Below are positions 36,436 through 44,814 of a DNA stretch of 64,000 bases, piece after piece. Both the position numbers and the translations under genes were made by a program. The DNA comes from Vogesella mureinivorans. GTDB lineage: Bacteria > Pseudomonadota > Gammaproteobacteria > Burkholderiales > Chromobacteriaceae. The stretch is taken from contig NZ_VMTV02000099.1 of the NCBI RefSeq assembly GCF_007644035.1, forward strand, positions 62,001 through 126,000. Direction: 5' to 3'. Numbering within the stretch: position 1 is the first letter of the stretch; every line of letters starts with the position of its first letter. The notes under the pieces were generated by a model, which was given only the letters and a program-made list of their open reading frames with translations, was not told the origin of the DNA and searched no databases.

Positions 36436-36888
36436 ATGTATCAGCGAATTTATATTCCGGTAGACGACAGCACCACATCCGCGCTGGCGCTGGCAGAGGC
36501 ATGCAAGCTGGCGAAAGAGGTAGGGGCGGCAGTGCGCCTAGTGCACGTGGTCGATCTGGCGCAATTTGGCTGGGGTGGTGCCGAGTTTCTGGATGCGGCC
36601 GAGCTGCAGGGGGCCATCAAGCAGGCTGGCGAGCAGGTGTTGGCCGCATGCCATGCCAAGGTGCTGGCGCAGGGGCTCACGGCAGAATCGCATATTCTGG
36701 AAAGCTGGGGCGACCGTATTGCCAGCGTGATTGTGGAAGATGCCAATAGCTGGGGTGCCGACCTGATGGTGATGGGGACGCACGGCCTGGGGGGCTTGCT
36801 GCACTTGCTGATGGGCAGTGTGGCAGAGGGGGTGCTGAAGCAAGCTGATGTGCCTGTGTTGCTGGTGCGCAACCCGGGCGAAGACTGA
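36436..36888 (+). CDS. Universal stress protein (UspA family)
   Basis: 150 residues. It begins YQRIYIPVDDSTTSALAL and has the ATP-binding G-x2-G-x9-G(S/T) pattern in MGTHGLGGLLHLLMGSVAEGVLKQADVPVLLVR, so it is probably an ATP-binding Usp. AGGAGGG lies before the ATG. It is monocistronic, with its own terminator. A GTTGGCCGCA repeat lies at 36639-36648. Confidence 0.94.
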   Translation: MYQRIYIPVDDSTTSALALAEACKLAKEVGAAVRLVHVVDLAQFGWGGAEFLDAAELQGAIKQAGEQVLAACHAKVLAQGLTAESHILESWGDRIASVIVEDANSWGADLMVMGTHGLGGLLHLLMGSVAEGVLKQADVPVLLVRNPGED

Positions 36889-36910
36889 TAGATTTGCTTG
36901 TTCGCCATAA

Positions 36911-36940
36911 AAAAACCCCGGCCAACTGGCCGGGGTTTTT
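36911..36940. terminator. Bidirectional terminator between usp and the XRE gene
   Basis: Stem AAAAACCCCGGCCA / TGGCCGGGGTTTTT with a 2-base centre and T runs on both strands. Confidence 0.9.
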
Positions 36941-36952
36941 GCACGCTGACGA

Positions 36953-37279
36953 TCAGGCTTCGGCAGTATCTGCGCTGCCTTCGGTCTGGGCATCCATACG
37001 GGCACGTACGGCTTTGCGCAGGCTCTTGTACAGGTCAGGGTGGGTTTCTTTCAGGTATTCCACGATTTCGAAATCTTCGCGACGTACTTTTGTCAGGTCG
37101 ATTTGTTCAACATGTACCAGGCGCAGCAGTTCGCGTACTGGTTTAGGCATGTTGCGGCCGCTTTCGTAGCGGCTGCCGCCAGACTGGGTAACGCCGATGC
37201 GGCTCCAGAATTCTTGCTGGTTCAGGCCCAGTTTGCGGCGGATTTCACGTGGATTGGCGATTTTGTCAAACAGTTTCAT
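36953..37279 (-). CDS. XRE-type helix-turn-helix regulator
   Basis: A 108-residue protein with an HTH at about residues 12-45 (REIRRKLGLNQQEFWSRIGVTQSGGSRYESGRNMPKPVRELL), where the Ser-Arg-Tyr-Glu turn is typical of Cro/C1 folds. The C-terminal part (DFEIVEYLKETHPDLYKSLRKAV) looks like a dimerisation or effector helix. GAGGAAC precedes the ATG. The target is unknown. Confidence 0.88.
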   Translation of the reverse strand: MKLFDKIANPREIRRKLGLNQQEFWSRIGVTQSGGSRYESGRNMPKPVRELLRLVHVEQIDLTKVRREDFEIVEYLKETHPDLYKSLRKAVRARMDAQTEGSADTAEA

Positions 37280-37515
37280 AGCGTTCCTCGCTTCTGTTCA
37301 ATTCAGGGATCCGGATGCTATCCGGGTGACGTTTTCAAGATGAAACTATGGAACAAGGTCGTTGCCGAGTCCCTTTATGTACTGCATATGATAGCAGTAT
37401 TTTTAAGCGATCAAAAGAAAAATGCTCTAGGGATTGTCAATAGATTTTGATCAACAAATTTAGTTCAATCAAAATTTGTGAAGCAGAGGAACGGGTGAAA
37501 CGAGGGGGGAGGGGT
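37280..37515. other. AT-rich promoter gap upstream of the XRE gene
   Basis: 236 bases with no gene. The stretch 37370-37485 is much more AT-rich than the rest and contains an 8-bp inverted repeat ACAAATTT / AAATTTGT (37454-37479). It should hold the promoter of the XRE gene; its 37480-37515 end lies just past the 3' end of the SRP RNA. Confidence 0.5.
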
Positions 37516-37611
37516 GGCGAGCCTGAACCCCGGCACTTGCACTAAATAGCTGTGGCTGCTTCCTTCCGGACCTGACCAGGTTGGCTACCGTACAATGCGG
37601 GGGGGCCCGCC
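37516..37611 (-). ncRNA. ffs: Signal recognition particle RNA, small (4.5S) type
   Basis: On the minus strand the conserved domain IV core GTCAGGTCCGGAAGGAAGCA is intact, with the GGAA tetraloop and the asymmetric loop that binds Ffh. The 5' end GGCGGGCC pairs with the 3' end GGCTCGCC (one G-U), closing a hairpin of about 96 nt, the size of 4.5S RNA. With Ffh it targets membrane proteins to the Sec translocon. Exact ends are estimated from this pairing. Confidence 0.93.
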
Positions 37612-37760
37612 ATAGAGAGAGCGCATAATACATGGCTTATGCCCGTCTGCCAAGCCTGACGCGGGTTTTTTGGCCGCAAAAGCCAGCTTGCCGTGGTTTG
37701 CATGCTGCTGGCAATTGGGTATGCTGCCCATAGCACACCACCTGTTGAAAGGCGCCCGCC

Positions 37761-38933
37761 ATGACCTGTCTGCCCCATACCGAAGCGATCCTGTCCCGAT
37801 TGTTATCCTTTGATACCACCAGCCGCGACTCTAACCTGGCACTGATCCAGTGGGTGGCGAGCTGGCTTGAGCAGTATGGCGTGGCCAGTACGCTCACATT
37901 TAATGATGAAAAAACCAAGGCTAACCTGTTTGCGCATCTGGGCGACCCGGCGCTGCCTGCCGTGGTGCTGTCGGGGCATACCGACGTGGTGCCGGTAGAT
38001 GGCCAGCAATGGCACTTTCCGCCTTTCGAGATGACAGTTCGCGATGGCCAGGTATATGGCCGGGGCAGCGCGGACATGAAGGGTTTTATTGCCTGCGTGC
38101 TGGCCGCCGTACCGCGCTGGCAGCAGCTGCAGGCGGGCGGGTGCATGACGCGCAGCCTGGGTATTGCGCTGTCGTATGATGAAGAGGTCGGCTGCCTGGG
38201 GGTGGGGCGGCTCATTGATGATCTTGCTGCCCGCCAAGTGCCGGTGGCGGGTTGCATTATCGGGGAACCTACCATGATGCGCCCGGTGATTGCGCACAAG
38301 GGCATCGCTCACTACCGCGTACACGTGCGTGGCCGTGCAGCGCATTCTTCGCTAACGCCGCAGGGGGTGAATGCAATCGAGTACGCGGCACGGCTGGTGA
38401 CGCATATCCGCAAACTGGCCGATACCGAGCAGTCATTCGGTAGCCGTCACCCGCTATACGATGTGCCATTTGCCACGCTGCAAACCGGGCTGATAAAAGG
38501 TGGCAATGCGGCCAACATCGTGCCCAAGGACTGCGAGTTTGTGTTCGAGATGCGCTGGTTGCCGGGTGATCAGCATGAGCGCTTTGTGGCATCCGTCAAA
38601 GATTACGCCCAGGTCTTGCTGGCCGAGATGCAGCAGGTGGCGCCAGAGGCGGATATCCAGTTTGAAGCCCTGGTGAATTGCCCGCCATTCGAATACACGC
38701 CGGGTAGCGAAATTACCCGCCATGTGGAGGCCTTATGCCAGGGCTGCAGCCACGATGCTGTGGCGTACACCACCGAGGCCGGCCGTTTTCACGAGGCCGG
38801 CATCCCTTGCGTGGTATGCGGGCCAGGGTCTATCGAGCAGGCTCACCGCCCGGATGAGTTTGTTAGCCAGGCGCAGCTGGCGGCCTGCGATGCCTGGCTG
38901 GATCAGCTGTTTGTGCGCCTGAAACAGGCATAA
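37761..38933 (+). CDS. argE: Acetylornithine deacetylase
   Basis: A 390-residue M20-family zinc hydrolase that frees ornithine from N-acetylornithine. LLSFDTTSRDSNLALI at the N-terminus is characteristic of ArgE against DapE. Metal ligands appear in SGHTDVVPV, YGRGSADMKGF, SYDEEVGC and IGEPT, with a C-terminal HRPDEF. It is monocistronic, with a terminator at 39005. Confidence 0.92.
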   Translation: MTCLPHTEAILSRLLSFDTTSRDSNLALIQWVASWLEQYGVASTLTFNDEKTKANLFAHLGDPALPAVVLSGHTDVVPVDGQQWHFPPFEMTVRDGQVYGRGSADMKGFIACVLAAVPRWQQLQAGGCMTRSLGIALSYDEEVGCLGVGRLIDDLAARQVPVAGCIIGEPTMMRPVIAHKGIAHYRVHVRGRAAHSSLTPQGVNAIEYAARLVTHIRKLADTEQSFGSRHPLYDVPFATLQTGLIKGGNAANIVPKDCEFVFEMRWLPGDQHERFVASVKDYAQVLLAEMQQVAPEADIQFEALVNCPPFEYTPGSEITRHVEALCQGCSHDAVAYTTEAGRFHEAGIPCVVCGPGSIEQAHRPDEFVSQAQLAACDAWLDQLFVRLKQA

Positions 38934-39004
38934 AGCGGCGGTAAACTACTTTACGCCCGACGCGTCCAGCCTCAGAATCGCGGCTCCCGAATAAGGGGCC
39001 GAGT

Positions 39005-39036
39005 ACCCGCCCTGTCACAAGCAGGGCGGGTTTGTT
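39005..39036 (+). terminator. Terminator after argE
   Basis: Stem ACCCGCCCTG / CAGGGCGGGT with a 7-base loop is followed by TTGTTATT. Confidence 0.85.
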
Positions 39037-39060
39037 ATTGGTTTTGACGTTGGACCGCAT

Positions 39061-40449
39061 ATGAAAAACGAAACAAGACCCGCAGCACAACAGACTGCGG
39101 GCAATAGCCGGGACGCCTTTACCTCCAGTTTTGGCGTGTTGGCCGCAACGCTGGGCTCAGCCGTGGGGCTGGGCAATATCTGGAAGTTTCCCTACGTTAC
39201 CGGCGCTAACGGTGGTGCCAGCTTTCTGGTGGTGTATGTACTGGCTACGCTACTAGTAGGTCTGCCGGTGATGATTGCCGAAATCATGCTGGGCCGTAAG
39301 GCCAAGGCCGATGCGGTGACCACCTTGCGTACCCTGGCCCCCGCCGGCCAGCCGTGGTGGCTGATTGGTGGCTTTGGGGTGATCGCGGCTTTTCTGATCA
39401 TGTCGTTTTATTCCGAAGTGGCCGCCTGGGTATTTGCCTACGTCTTCAAGGCGCTGCGTGGCGATATCCTGTCCAGCGACCCGGCGGTGACGTCGGCAGC
39501 GTTTGGCGCACTGATTAGCGACCCGGTGCAGTCGCTGCTGTGGCAGTGGGCCGTGCTGCTGATGATTGGCGGCATTTTGCTGATGGGCGTAGCCAAAGGT
39601 ATCGAGGCGGTCACCAAAAAGCTGATGCCGGTGCTGTTCTTGCTGCTGCTGGTGATTTGTGCGCGTAGCCTGATGCTGCCGGGCGCCATGGATGGCTTGT
39701 CGTTCCTGTTTACCCCGGACTGGAGCAAGATCACCGGCGAGGTGGTACTGGTGGCCATGGGGCTGGCGTTCTTCAAGCTGTCTATCGGTATGGGCACCAT
39801 GATGACTTATGGCAGCTATTTCCGTGATGACCAAAACATTCCCACCACCACGCTGCGCGTGATGAGTGCTGACCTGTTTGTGTCCATGCTGGCGGGTATT
39901 GCCATCTTCCCGGCGGTGTTCAGCTTCGGCTTCAAGCCGGAGGCGGGCCCGTCGCTGCTGTTTATCACCATTCCAGCGGTGTTTGCCAGCATGCCCATGG
40001 GCCACCTGTTCATGGTGCTGTTCTTTGTGCTGGCAGCGGTGGCCGCTACCGGTGCCATGCTGTCCATTCTAGAGGTGCCGGTATCGGTGATGGCGGGCCG
40101 CCTGGGTGTGTCGCGCAAGAAAGCCACGCTGATCAACCTGCTGTTGTTGGCGCTGATTGGTGCGACCTGCGCGCTGTCCAACAGCCTGCTGGCCGATGTG
40201 AAACCGTTCGGCATGACCTTCTTCGACCTGTTTGACTATATCTCGTCGTATATCCTGATGCCGCTGGGCGGTATTTTCATCTGCCTGTTTGTGTCCTGGG
40301 TGTGGGGCAAGGGCAATATGGCTGCCGCGCTGAGTAACGAAGGCCGTCTGGCCAATAGCAAGGTGGTGGCAGGTTTGTATGTGTTGCTGAAATTTGTGAC
40401 CCCGCTGCTGATCTTGCTGGTGATGCTCAAGGGTTTGGGCTTGCTGTAA
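39061..40449 (+). CDS. Sodium-dependent transporter, NSS/SNF family
   Basis: 462 residues with about 11-12 transmembrane segments. TM1 has the NSS hallmark GSAVGLGNIWKFPYVTGANGGASFL, which forms the sodium and substrate site. Bacterial members carry amino acids (LeuT, MhsT). The substrate cannot be predicted. A classical terminator built from paired GTTGGCCGCA repeats follows. Confidence 0.93.
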   Translation: MKNETRPAAQQTAGNSRDAFTSSFGVLAATLGSAVGLGNIWKFPYVTGANGGASFLVVYVLATLLVGLPVMIAEIMLGRKAKADAVTTLRTLAPAGQPWWLIGGFGVIAAFLIMSFYSEVAAWVFAYVFKALRGDILSSDPAVTSAAFGALISDPVQSLLWQWAVLLMIGGILLMGVAKGIEAVTKKLMPVLFLLLLVICARSLMLPGAMDGLSFLFTPDWSKITGEVVLVAMGLAFFKLSIGMGTMMTYGSYFRDDQNIPTTTLRVMSADLFVSMLAGIAIFPAVFSFGFKPEAGPSLLFITIPAVFASMPMGHLFMVLFFVLAAVAATGAMLSILEVPVSVMAGRLGVSRKKATLINLLLLALIGATCALSNSLLADVKPFGMTFFDLFDYISSYILMPLGGIFICLFVSWVWGKGNMAAALSNEGRLANSKVVAGLYVLLKFVTPLLILLVMLKGLGLL

Positions 40450-40472
40450 CGCAGGTGGGTTGTCAGTGAAGC

Positions 40473-40504
40473 AAGGTTGGCCGCAGCGTGCGGCCAACCT
40501 TTTT
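40473..40504 (+). terminator. Terminator made of two inverted GTTGGCCGCA repeats
   Basis: AAGGTTGGCCGCA (40473-40485), 3-base loop, then its exact complement (40489-40501) followed by T's. It ends the NSS transporter gene, 24 bases after its stop. Confidence 0.9.
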
Positions 40505-40523
40505 GTTTATTCCGGGGGAAGTC

Positions 40524-40892
40524 ATGAAGATTGTTCGTATCAGCCAGCACAATATCGTGCCGCAACAAGACCGGCCCAACCCGCAGCGCCTGGTGGCGGG
40601 TAACCCGCTGCGGCATACCTGGCCGGCCTATGACACGGCAGATGGCGTGTGTGCTGCCGGTATCTGGTCGTGCGAAACCGGTGCCTGGCGTATTGCTTTT
40701 GCCGATAACAAGCACGAATTTTTTGCCGTGATCAGCGGCCAGGTGTGCCTGACCGACGAAGCAGGGCACGCCGAGACATTCGGCCCGGGTGAGGCGGCGG
40801 TGATTCCGGCGGGCTTTCGCGGCGAGTTTCGCGTGCTGGCGCCGGTAAGCAAGTACTACGTGATCGTAACGGCGGCGGCGCCTGTGGTTTAG
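40524..40892 (+). CDS. Cupin-domain protein (DUF861/EutQ-like)
   Basis: 122 residues. A small single-cupin protein with the segments GAWRIAFADNKHEFFAVISGQVCLTDEAGH and FGPGEAAVIPAGFRGEFRVLAPVSKYYV, matching the (S)-ureidoglycine aminohydrolase/EutQ-type cupin pattern. I chose the ATG at 40524, with GGGGGAAG upstream. The end overlaps the convergent membrane-protein gene by four bases. Confidence 0.85.
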   Translation: MKIVRISQHNIVPQQDRPNPQRLVAGNPLRHTWPAYDTADGVCAAGIWSCETGAWRIAFADNKHEFFAVISGQVCLTDEAGHAETFGPGEAAVIPAGFRGEFRVLAPVSKYYVIVTAAAPVV

Positions 40893-41161
40893 TCGCGCTG
40901 GTAGGCGTCCGGGTCCACGGGCGGGGTGTCAAAGCCGTTGATGTCTCTGGCGGGTTTGTTCAGCTGTAGCAATATCAAGCCATTGAGCCCGCCAAAAAAC
41001 CACGCTAGCAGAAAGAAAACCGAGTAAGCGCTGAGCTCGTCGCGGAAAAGCTGCTTGCCATGCAGTGCCAGCTCGTAGGGGTCGAATACCGAGAAAAAGC
41101 AGGTGGTGGCCAGCAGTGCGGTCAAGAACGATGGCCATAAAACCAGGATAAGCTTGCGCAT
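40889..41161 (-). CDS. Small two-helix membrane protein
   Basis: 90 residues with two hydrophobic segments (about 3-24 and 45-68) and a polar C-terminal tail ending DPDAYQRD. I do not recognise a family. It looks like a real gene: GGAGCAAC precedes the ATG and a hairpin lies upstream. Confidence 0.7.
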   Translation of the reverse strand: MRKLILVLWPSFLTALLATTCFFSVFDPYELALHGKQLFRDELSAYSVFFLLAWFFGGLNGLILLQLNKPARDINGFDTPPVDPDAYQRD

Positions 41162-41212
41162 GGGTTGCTCCTTTGTTTGCCCGAGTATGCCATTCAGTAT
41201 AGGGCAAACGAA

Positions 41213-41237
41213 AAAAGCCGCGCTGAGCGCGGCTTTT
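41213..41237. terminator. Hairpin terminator upstream of the small membrane protein gene
   Basis: Stem AAAAGCCGCGC / GCGCGGCTTTT with loop TGA. It is the third of three hairpins between dctP and the next minus-strand gene. Confidence 0.75.
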
Positions 41238-41334
41238 CAGGCTGCTGCCAAAGTGCCAGTCTAGCTTGTAGCGGTCCCGGCAAAGCCGGGCCGCGCCAAA
41301 TAAGTACTTGAATCGGCAGCCTTCCTGTGTACAA

Positions 41335-41369
41335 AACAAACCCTGTTTGCATTGCGAACAGGGTTTGTT
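41335..41369. terminator. Second hairpin after dctP
   Basis: Stem AACAAACCCTGTT / AACAGGGTTTGTT with a 9-base loop. Confidence 0.7.
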
Positions 41370-41378
41370 ATCCATCTC

Positions 41379-41403
41379 AAAAGCCGCGCACTGCGCGGCT
41401 TTT
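41379..41403 (-). terminator. First hairpin terminator after dctP
   Basis: Stem AAAAGCCGCGC / GCGCGGCTTTT with a 3-base loop, 10 bases from the dctP stop. Its arms are the same as the hairpin at 41213. Confidence 0.85.
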
Positions 41404-41413
41404 GTTGTAAGGC

Positions 41414-42502
41414 TTACTTCACTTTGTTGGCATACATGAAGTTTTCCATCTTGTTTTCGGCCAGGTTGAACCAGCCGTGCTGCAAGGTGCGGAACTTCTT
41501 CCACTCGGTATAGATTTTCTTGAAATCCGGGTTGGTGGTGGCTTCTTTTTCGTACAGCGCGAAGGCGGCTTTCTGCGCGGCTTTCATGATGTCGGCCGGG
41601 TACTGGTGCAGTTTGGTGCCTTTTTGCAGCAGGCTAACCAGTGCTACCGGGTTTTTGGCGTCGTACTCGGCCTGCATGCTGATGTTGGCCTCGGCGGCGG
41701 CCACTTCAAACGCAGCCTTGTACGCGGGTGGCAGCTTGTCCCATTCTTTCTTGGAAACATAGAAAGACAGGTTCGGGCCCGGTTCCCAGAAGCCAGGGTA
41801 GTAGTAGTGCTTGGCGACTTTGTAGAAGCCCAGCTTCTCGTCATCGTACGGGCCTACCCATTCGGTAGCGTCGATGGTGCCTTTTTCCAGCGCCGGGTAG
41901 ATGTCGCCACCGGCCAGCGTTTGTGGTACCGCGCCCAGGGCCGCCATGATCTCGCCGCCAAAGCCCGGAATACGCATTTTCAGGCCTTTCAGGTCGGCCA
42001 GGGTTTTCACTTCCTTGCGGAACCAGCCGCCCATCTGGGTGCCGGTGTTGCCGCCTGGGAAGTTCACCACGTTGTACTTGGCAAAGAACTCGCGCATCAG
42101 CGCCATGCCACCACCATAGTACAGCCAGGCATTTTGCTGGCGCGAGGTCAGGCCGAACGGCAGCGAGGTATCAAACGCAAACGCCTTGTTCTTGCCCACG
42201 TAGTAGTAGCTGGCGGTGTGGCCGCATTCCACGGTGCCGTTCTGTACGGCGTCCAGTACCTGGGTGCCCGGTACGATCTCGCCGCCCGGGAAGGAGCGGA
42301 TCTGGAACTTGCCGCCGGTCAGCTCGGCAACGCGCTTGCCCAGCTGCTCTGCTGCGCCATAAATGGTATCCAGGCTTTTCGGGAAGCTGGATGCCAGGCG
42401 CCAGCGTACGGTGGGGCCGTCATTGGCGAGGGCCGGGGCGGCCACCGCTGCGGTAGCTAGGCCGGCTGCACCGGCTTTTTTCAGAAACGAGCGTCTTTCC
42501 AC
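41414..42502 (-). CDS. dctP: TRAP transporter substrate-binding protein
   Basis: A 362-residue periplasmic protein with a twin-arginine leader (MERRSFLKKAGAAGLATAAVAAPALA). SSFPKSLDTIYGAAEQLGKRVAELTGGKFQI and YALEKGTIDATEWVGPYDDEKLGFYKVA resemble the TakP-like group that binds 2-oxo acids; the Arg that grips the carboxylate is likely in LKGLKMRIPGFGGE. It is the third gene of the operon dctQ-dctM-dctP. A hairpin at 42604 precedes it. Confidence 0.9.
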   Translation of the reverse strand: MERRSFLKKAGAAGLATAAVAAPALANDGPTVRWRLASSFPKSLDTIYGAAEQLGKRVAELTGGKFQIRSFPGGEIVPGTQVLDAVQNGTVECGHTASYYYVGKNKAFAFDTSLPFGLTSRQQNAWLYYGGGMALMREFFAKYNVVNFPGGNTGTQMGGWFRKEVKTLADLKGLKMRIPGFGGEIMAALGAVPQTLAGGDIYPALEKGTIDATEWVGPYDDEKLGFYKVAKHYYYPGFWEPGPNLSFYVSKKEWDKLPPAYKAAFEVAAAEANISMQAEYDAKNPVALVSLLQKGTKLHQYPADIMKAAQKAAFALYEKEATTNPDFKKIYTEWKKFRTLQHGWFNLAENKMENFMYANKVK

Positions 42503-42603
42503 AGTGATCTCCTTGTGTTGTTTACTGCTGTGCTCTCAGGCTTTGTGGTTTGCCTGAAAATCTATTTGTTGCTGGATGCGATGTCCAGCAGCTTGTTTCG
42601 ATA

Positions 42604-42628
42604 GAGGCGGCATGACATCTGCCGCCTC
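42604..42628 (-). terminator. Hairpin between dctM and dctP
   Basis: Stem GAGGCGGCA(G)-type arms with a 7-base loop, after the dctM stop and before dctP. No U run is present on the minus strand, so mRNA stabilisation is as likely as attenuation. Confidence 0.5.
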
Positions 42629-42640
42629 GTTTTGTGTGGT

Positions 42641-44134
42641 TTATTTGCCTGTCAGCTCTTTGAGCAGGTCGTCGGACTGGCTGCTATCCGGTGCAGAGGC
42701 TTCACTGCCCGATGCATCGGCTGCCGGAATCTCTGCTGGCAGCTCGGCGGACGGGGCGTTATCCATCTGTTGCATGATGGCGGCGGCGTCTTCGGCGTTG
42801 GTTTTTACCTCGTCATGCAGCGAGCCGGTCACCAGCTTGGGGAAGGCAATCAACAGGCCCACCATGATGATTTGCATCAACACGTACGGTACGGCGCCCC
42901 AGTAGATCTGCGTGCTCTTCACTTCTTTCGGTGCCACGCTGCGCAGGTAGAACAGGGCGAAGCCGAATGGCGGGTGCAAGAACGAGGTTTGCATGTTCAC
43001 GGCCAGAATCACGCCGAACCAGATCAGGTTGATGTCCAGGCTTTGCGCTACCGGCGCCAGCAACGGCACCAGGATGAAGGCGATCTCGAAGAAGTCCAGG
43101 AAGAACGCCAGGAAGAACACCATGATGTTCACAACAATCAGGAAGCCGGTGGCGCCGCCGGGCAGGCCGGTCAGCAGGTGCTCTACCCACTGGTCGCCGT
43201 TTACACCCAGGAAGGCAATGCGGAACACGCGGGCGCCGATCAGGATGAACACCACGAAGGTGGACAGCTTCACGGTGGAGTCCATGGCTTGTTGCAGCAG
43301 CTTAATGTCGAGGCGTTTGTTCATCAGCGCCAGGATGATGGCACCCACTGCGCCCATGGCGCCGCCTTCGGTTGGCGTGGCAATACCCAGGAAGATGGTA
43401 CCCAGTACCAGGAAGATCAGCAGCAGTGGCGGAATCATCACCAGTACTACGCGCTTGGCCAGCTGTGCGCCGCGCAGGGTGCGCGCCTCGGGTGGCAGGG
43501 CGGGGGCCCACTGTGGCTTGAACACTGTGATCATGAAGACGAACATGGCGTAGAACAGGCACAGCAGCAGGCCGGGTGCCATGGCGCCAGCGTACATATC
43601 GCCTACCGAAGTACCCAGCTGGTCGGCCAGCACAATCAGCACCAGCGATGGCGGGATGATCTGTGCCAGGGTGCCGGATGCGGCGATGACGCCGGTAGCA
43701 ATACGCGTGTCGTAGCCGTAGCGCAGCATGATGGGCAGCGAGATCAGGCCCATCGAAATCACCGATGCGGCCACTACGCCGGTGGTGGCGGCCAGCAGGG
43801 CGCCGACAAAGATCACCGCGTAGGCCAGGCCGCCGCGCACCGAGCCAAACAGTTGGCCGATGGTATCCAGCATGTCTTCTGCCATGCCGGAACGTTCCAG
43901 TATCAAGCCCATGAAGGTAAAGAACGGTATCGCCAGCAGCGTATCGTTACGCATGATGTCGTATACCTGGTTGGGCAGGGCTTGCAGCAGCTCGGGGCGC
44001 AGCAGTTCAAAGTGGATGCCGATCCAGCTGAACAGCAGGCCGACGGCACCCAGGGCAAAGGCTACCGGATAGCCGATCAGCAAAAAGGCGATCAGCGAAC
44101 AGAACATGATGGGGGCTAGCATGTCGAGGCTCAT
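42641..44134 (-). CDS. dctM: TRAP transporter large permease
   Basis: A 497-residue membrane protein with about 12 hydrophobic segments, matching DctM (FCSLIAFLLIGYPVAFALGA; PFFTFMGLILERSGMAEDMLD; ALLAATTGVVAASVISMGLISLP). The C-terminal tail of about 45 residues is hydrophilic and acidic/Ala-Ser-rich (PSAELPAEIPAADASGSEAS), longer than usual. It overlaps dctQ by four bases (ATGA). Confidence 0.93.
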   Translation of the reverse strand: MSLDMLAPIMFCSLIAFLLIGYPVAFALGAVGLLFSWIGIHFELLRPELLQALPNQVYDIMRNDTLLAIPFFTFMGLILERSGMAEDMLDTIGQLFGSVRGGLAYAVIFVGALLAATTGVVAASVISMGLISLPIMLRYGYDTRIATGVIAASGTLAQIIPPSLVLIVLADQLGTSVGDMYAGAMAPGLLLCLFYAMFVFMITVFKPQWAPALPPEARTLRGAQLAKRVVLVMIPPLLLIFLVLGTIFLGIATPTEGGAMGAVGAIILALMNKRLDIKLLQQAMDSTVKLSTFVVFILIGARVFRIAFLGVNGDQWVEHLLTGLPGGATGFLIVVNIMVFFLAFFLDFFEIAFILVPLLAPVAQSLDINLIWFGVILAVNMQTSFLHPPFGFALFYLRSVAPKEVKSTQIYWGAVPYVLMQIIMVGLLIAFPKLVTGSLHDEVKTNAEDAAAIMQQMDNAPSAELPAEIPAADASGSEASAPDSSQSDDLLKELTGK

Positions 44135-44682
44135 ACCGGCTCCTTGTGAACGTCAGTGTTTTTTTCGGAAGGGTCGGCAGCCAGGCCTTGCAGGAAAGCC
44201 ACGCGCTTGATGACTTCGGACAGGCCCTGCGCCAGCAGTAGCGAGAACCCCACCGGAATCAGCAGGAACACCGGCCAGCGAATCAGGCCGCCAGCGTCGG
44301 ACGACATTTCACCGCTTACCCAGGCGTCCATGAACATGGGCCAGCCGTACATGATGATGATCACGCAGACCGGCGACAGGAACAGCAGGGTGCCGATGAT
44401 GTCGATGATGGCCTGGCCACGTTTGGACAGCTTGCTGGCCAGCAGGTCGATGCGGATGTGTTCGTTCTTTTGCAGGGTGTACGCCGCGGCCAGCAGGAAC
44501 ACAGCCGAGAACAGATACCACTGGATTTCAAGGAAGGCGTTGGAACTGATATCGAACGCTTTGCGCACGACAGCGTTTCCGGCGCTGATGAGCACGACGA
44601 CAAGCACGAGCCATGACGCAGCCCGGCCCACGCGTGCGTTGATCGCGTCGATCAGACGCGACAAGGCAAGCAGTGAATGCAC
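44131..44682 (-). CDS. dctQ: TRAP transporter small permease
   Basis: A 183-residue protein with four hydrophobic segments and the DctQ signature EIQWYLFSAVFLLAAAYTLQKNEHIRIDLLA. It is first in the TRAP operon and couples into dctM. The promoter should lie in 44683-44814. Confidence 0.93.
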   Translation of the reverse strand: MHSLLALSRLIDAINARVGRAASWLVLVVVLISAGNAVVRKAFDISSNAFLEIQWYLFSAVFLLAAAYTLQKNEHIRIDLLASKLSKRGQAIIDIIGTLLFLSPVCVIIIMYGWPMFMDAWVSGEMSSDAGGLIRWPVFLLIPVGFSLLLAQGLSEVIKRVAFLQGLAADPSEKNTDVHKEPV

Positions 44683-44814
44683 TGGTTTTCTCCTGTGTAG
44701 TGTTTTTACAGCTGTAGCTGCTTTTTATCAGCCTTCTCCAAGGCTGCTACCGTTTTCGGTTGCTGCTATAGAAACACAGGGCGTGATACTTGCAAAGTAC
44801 ATGCGGGTAGGGGA

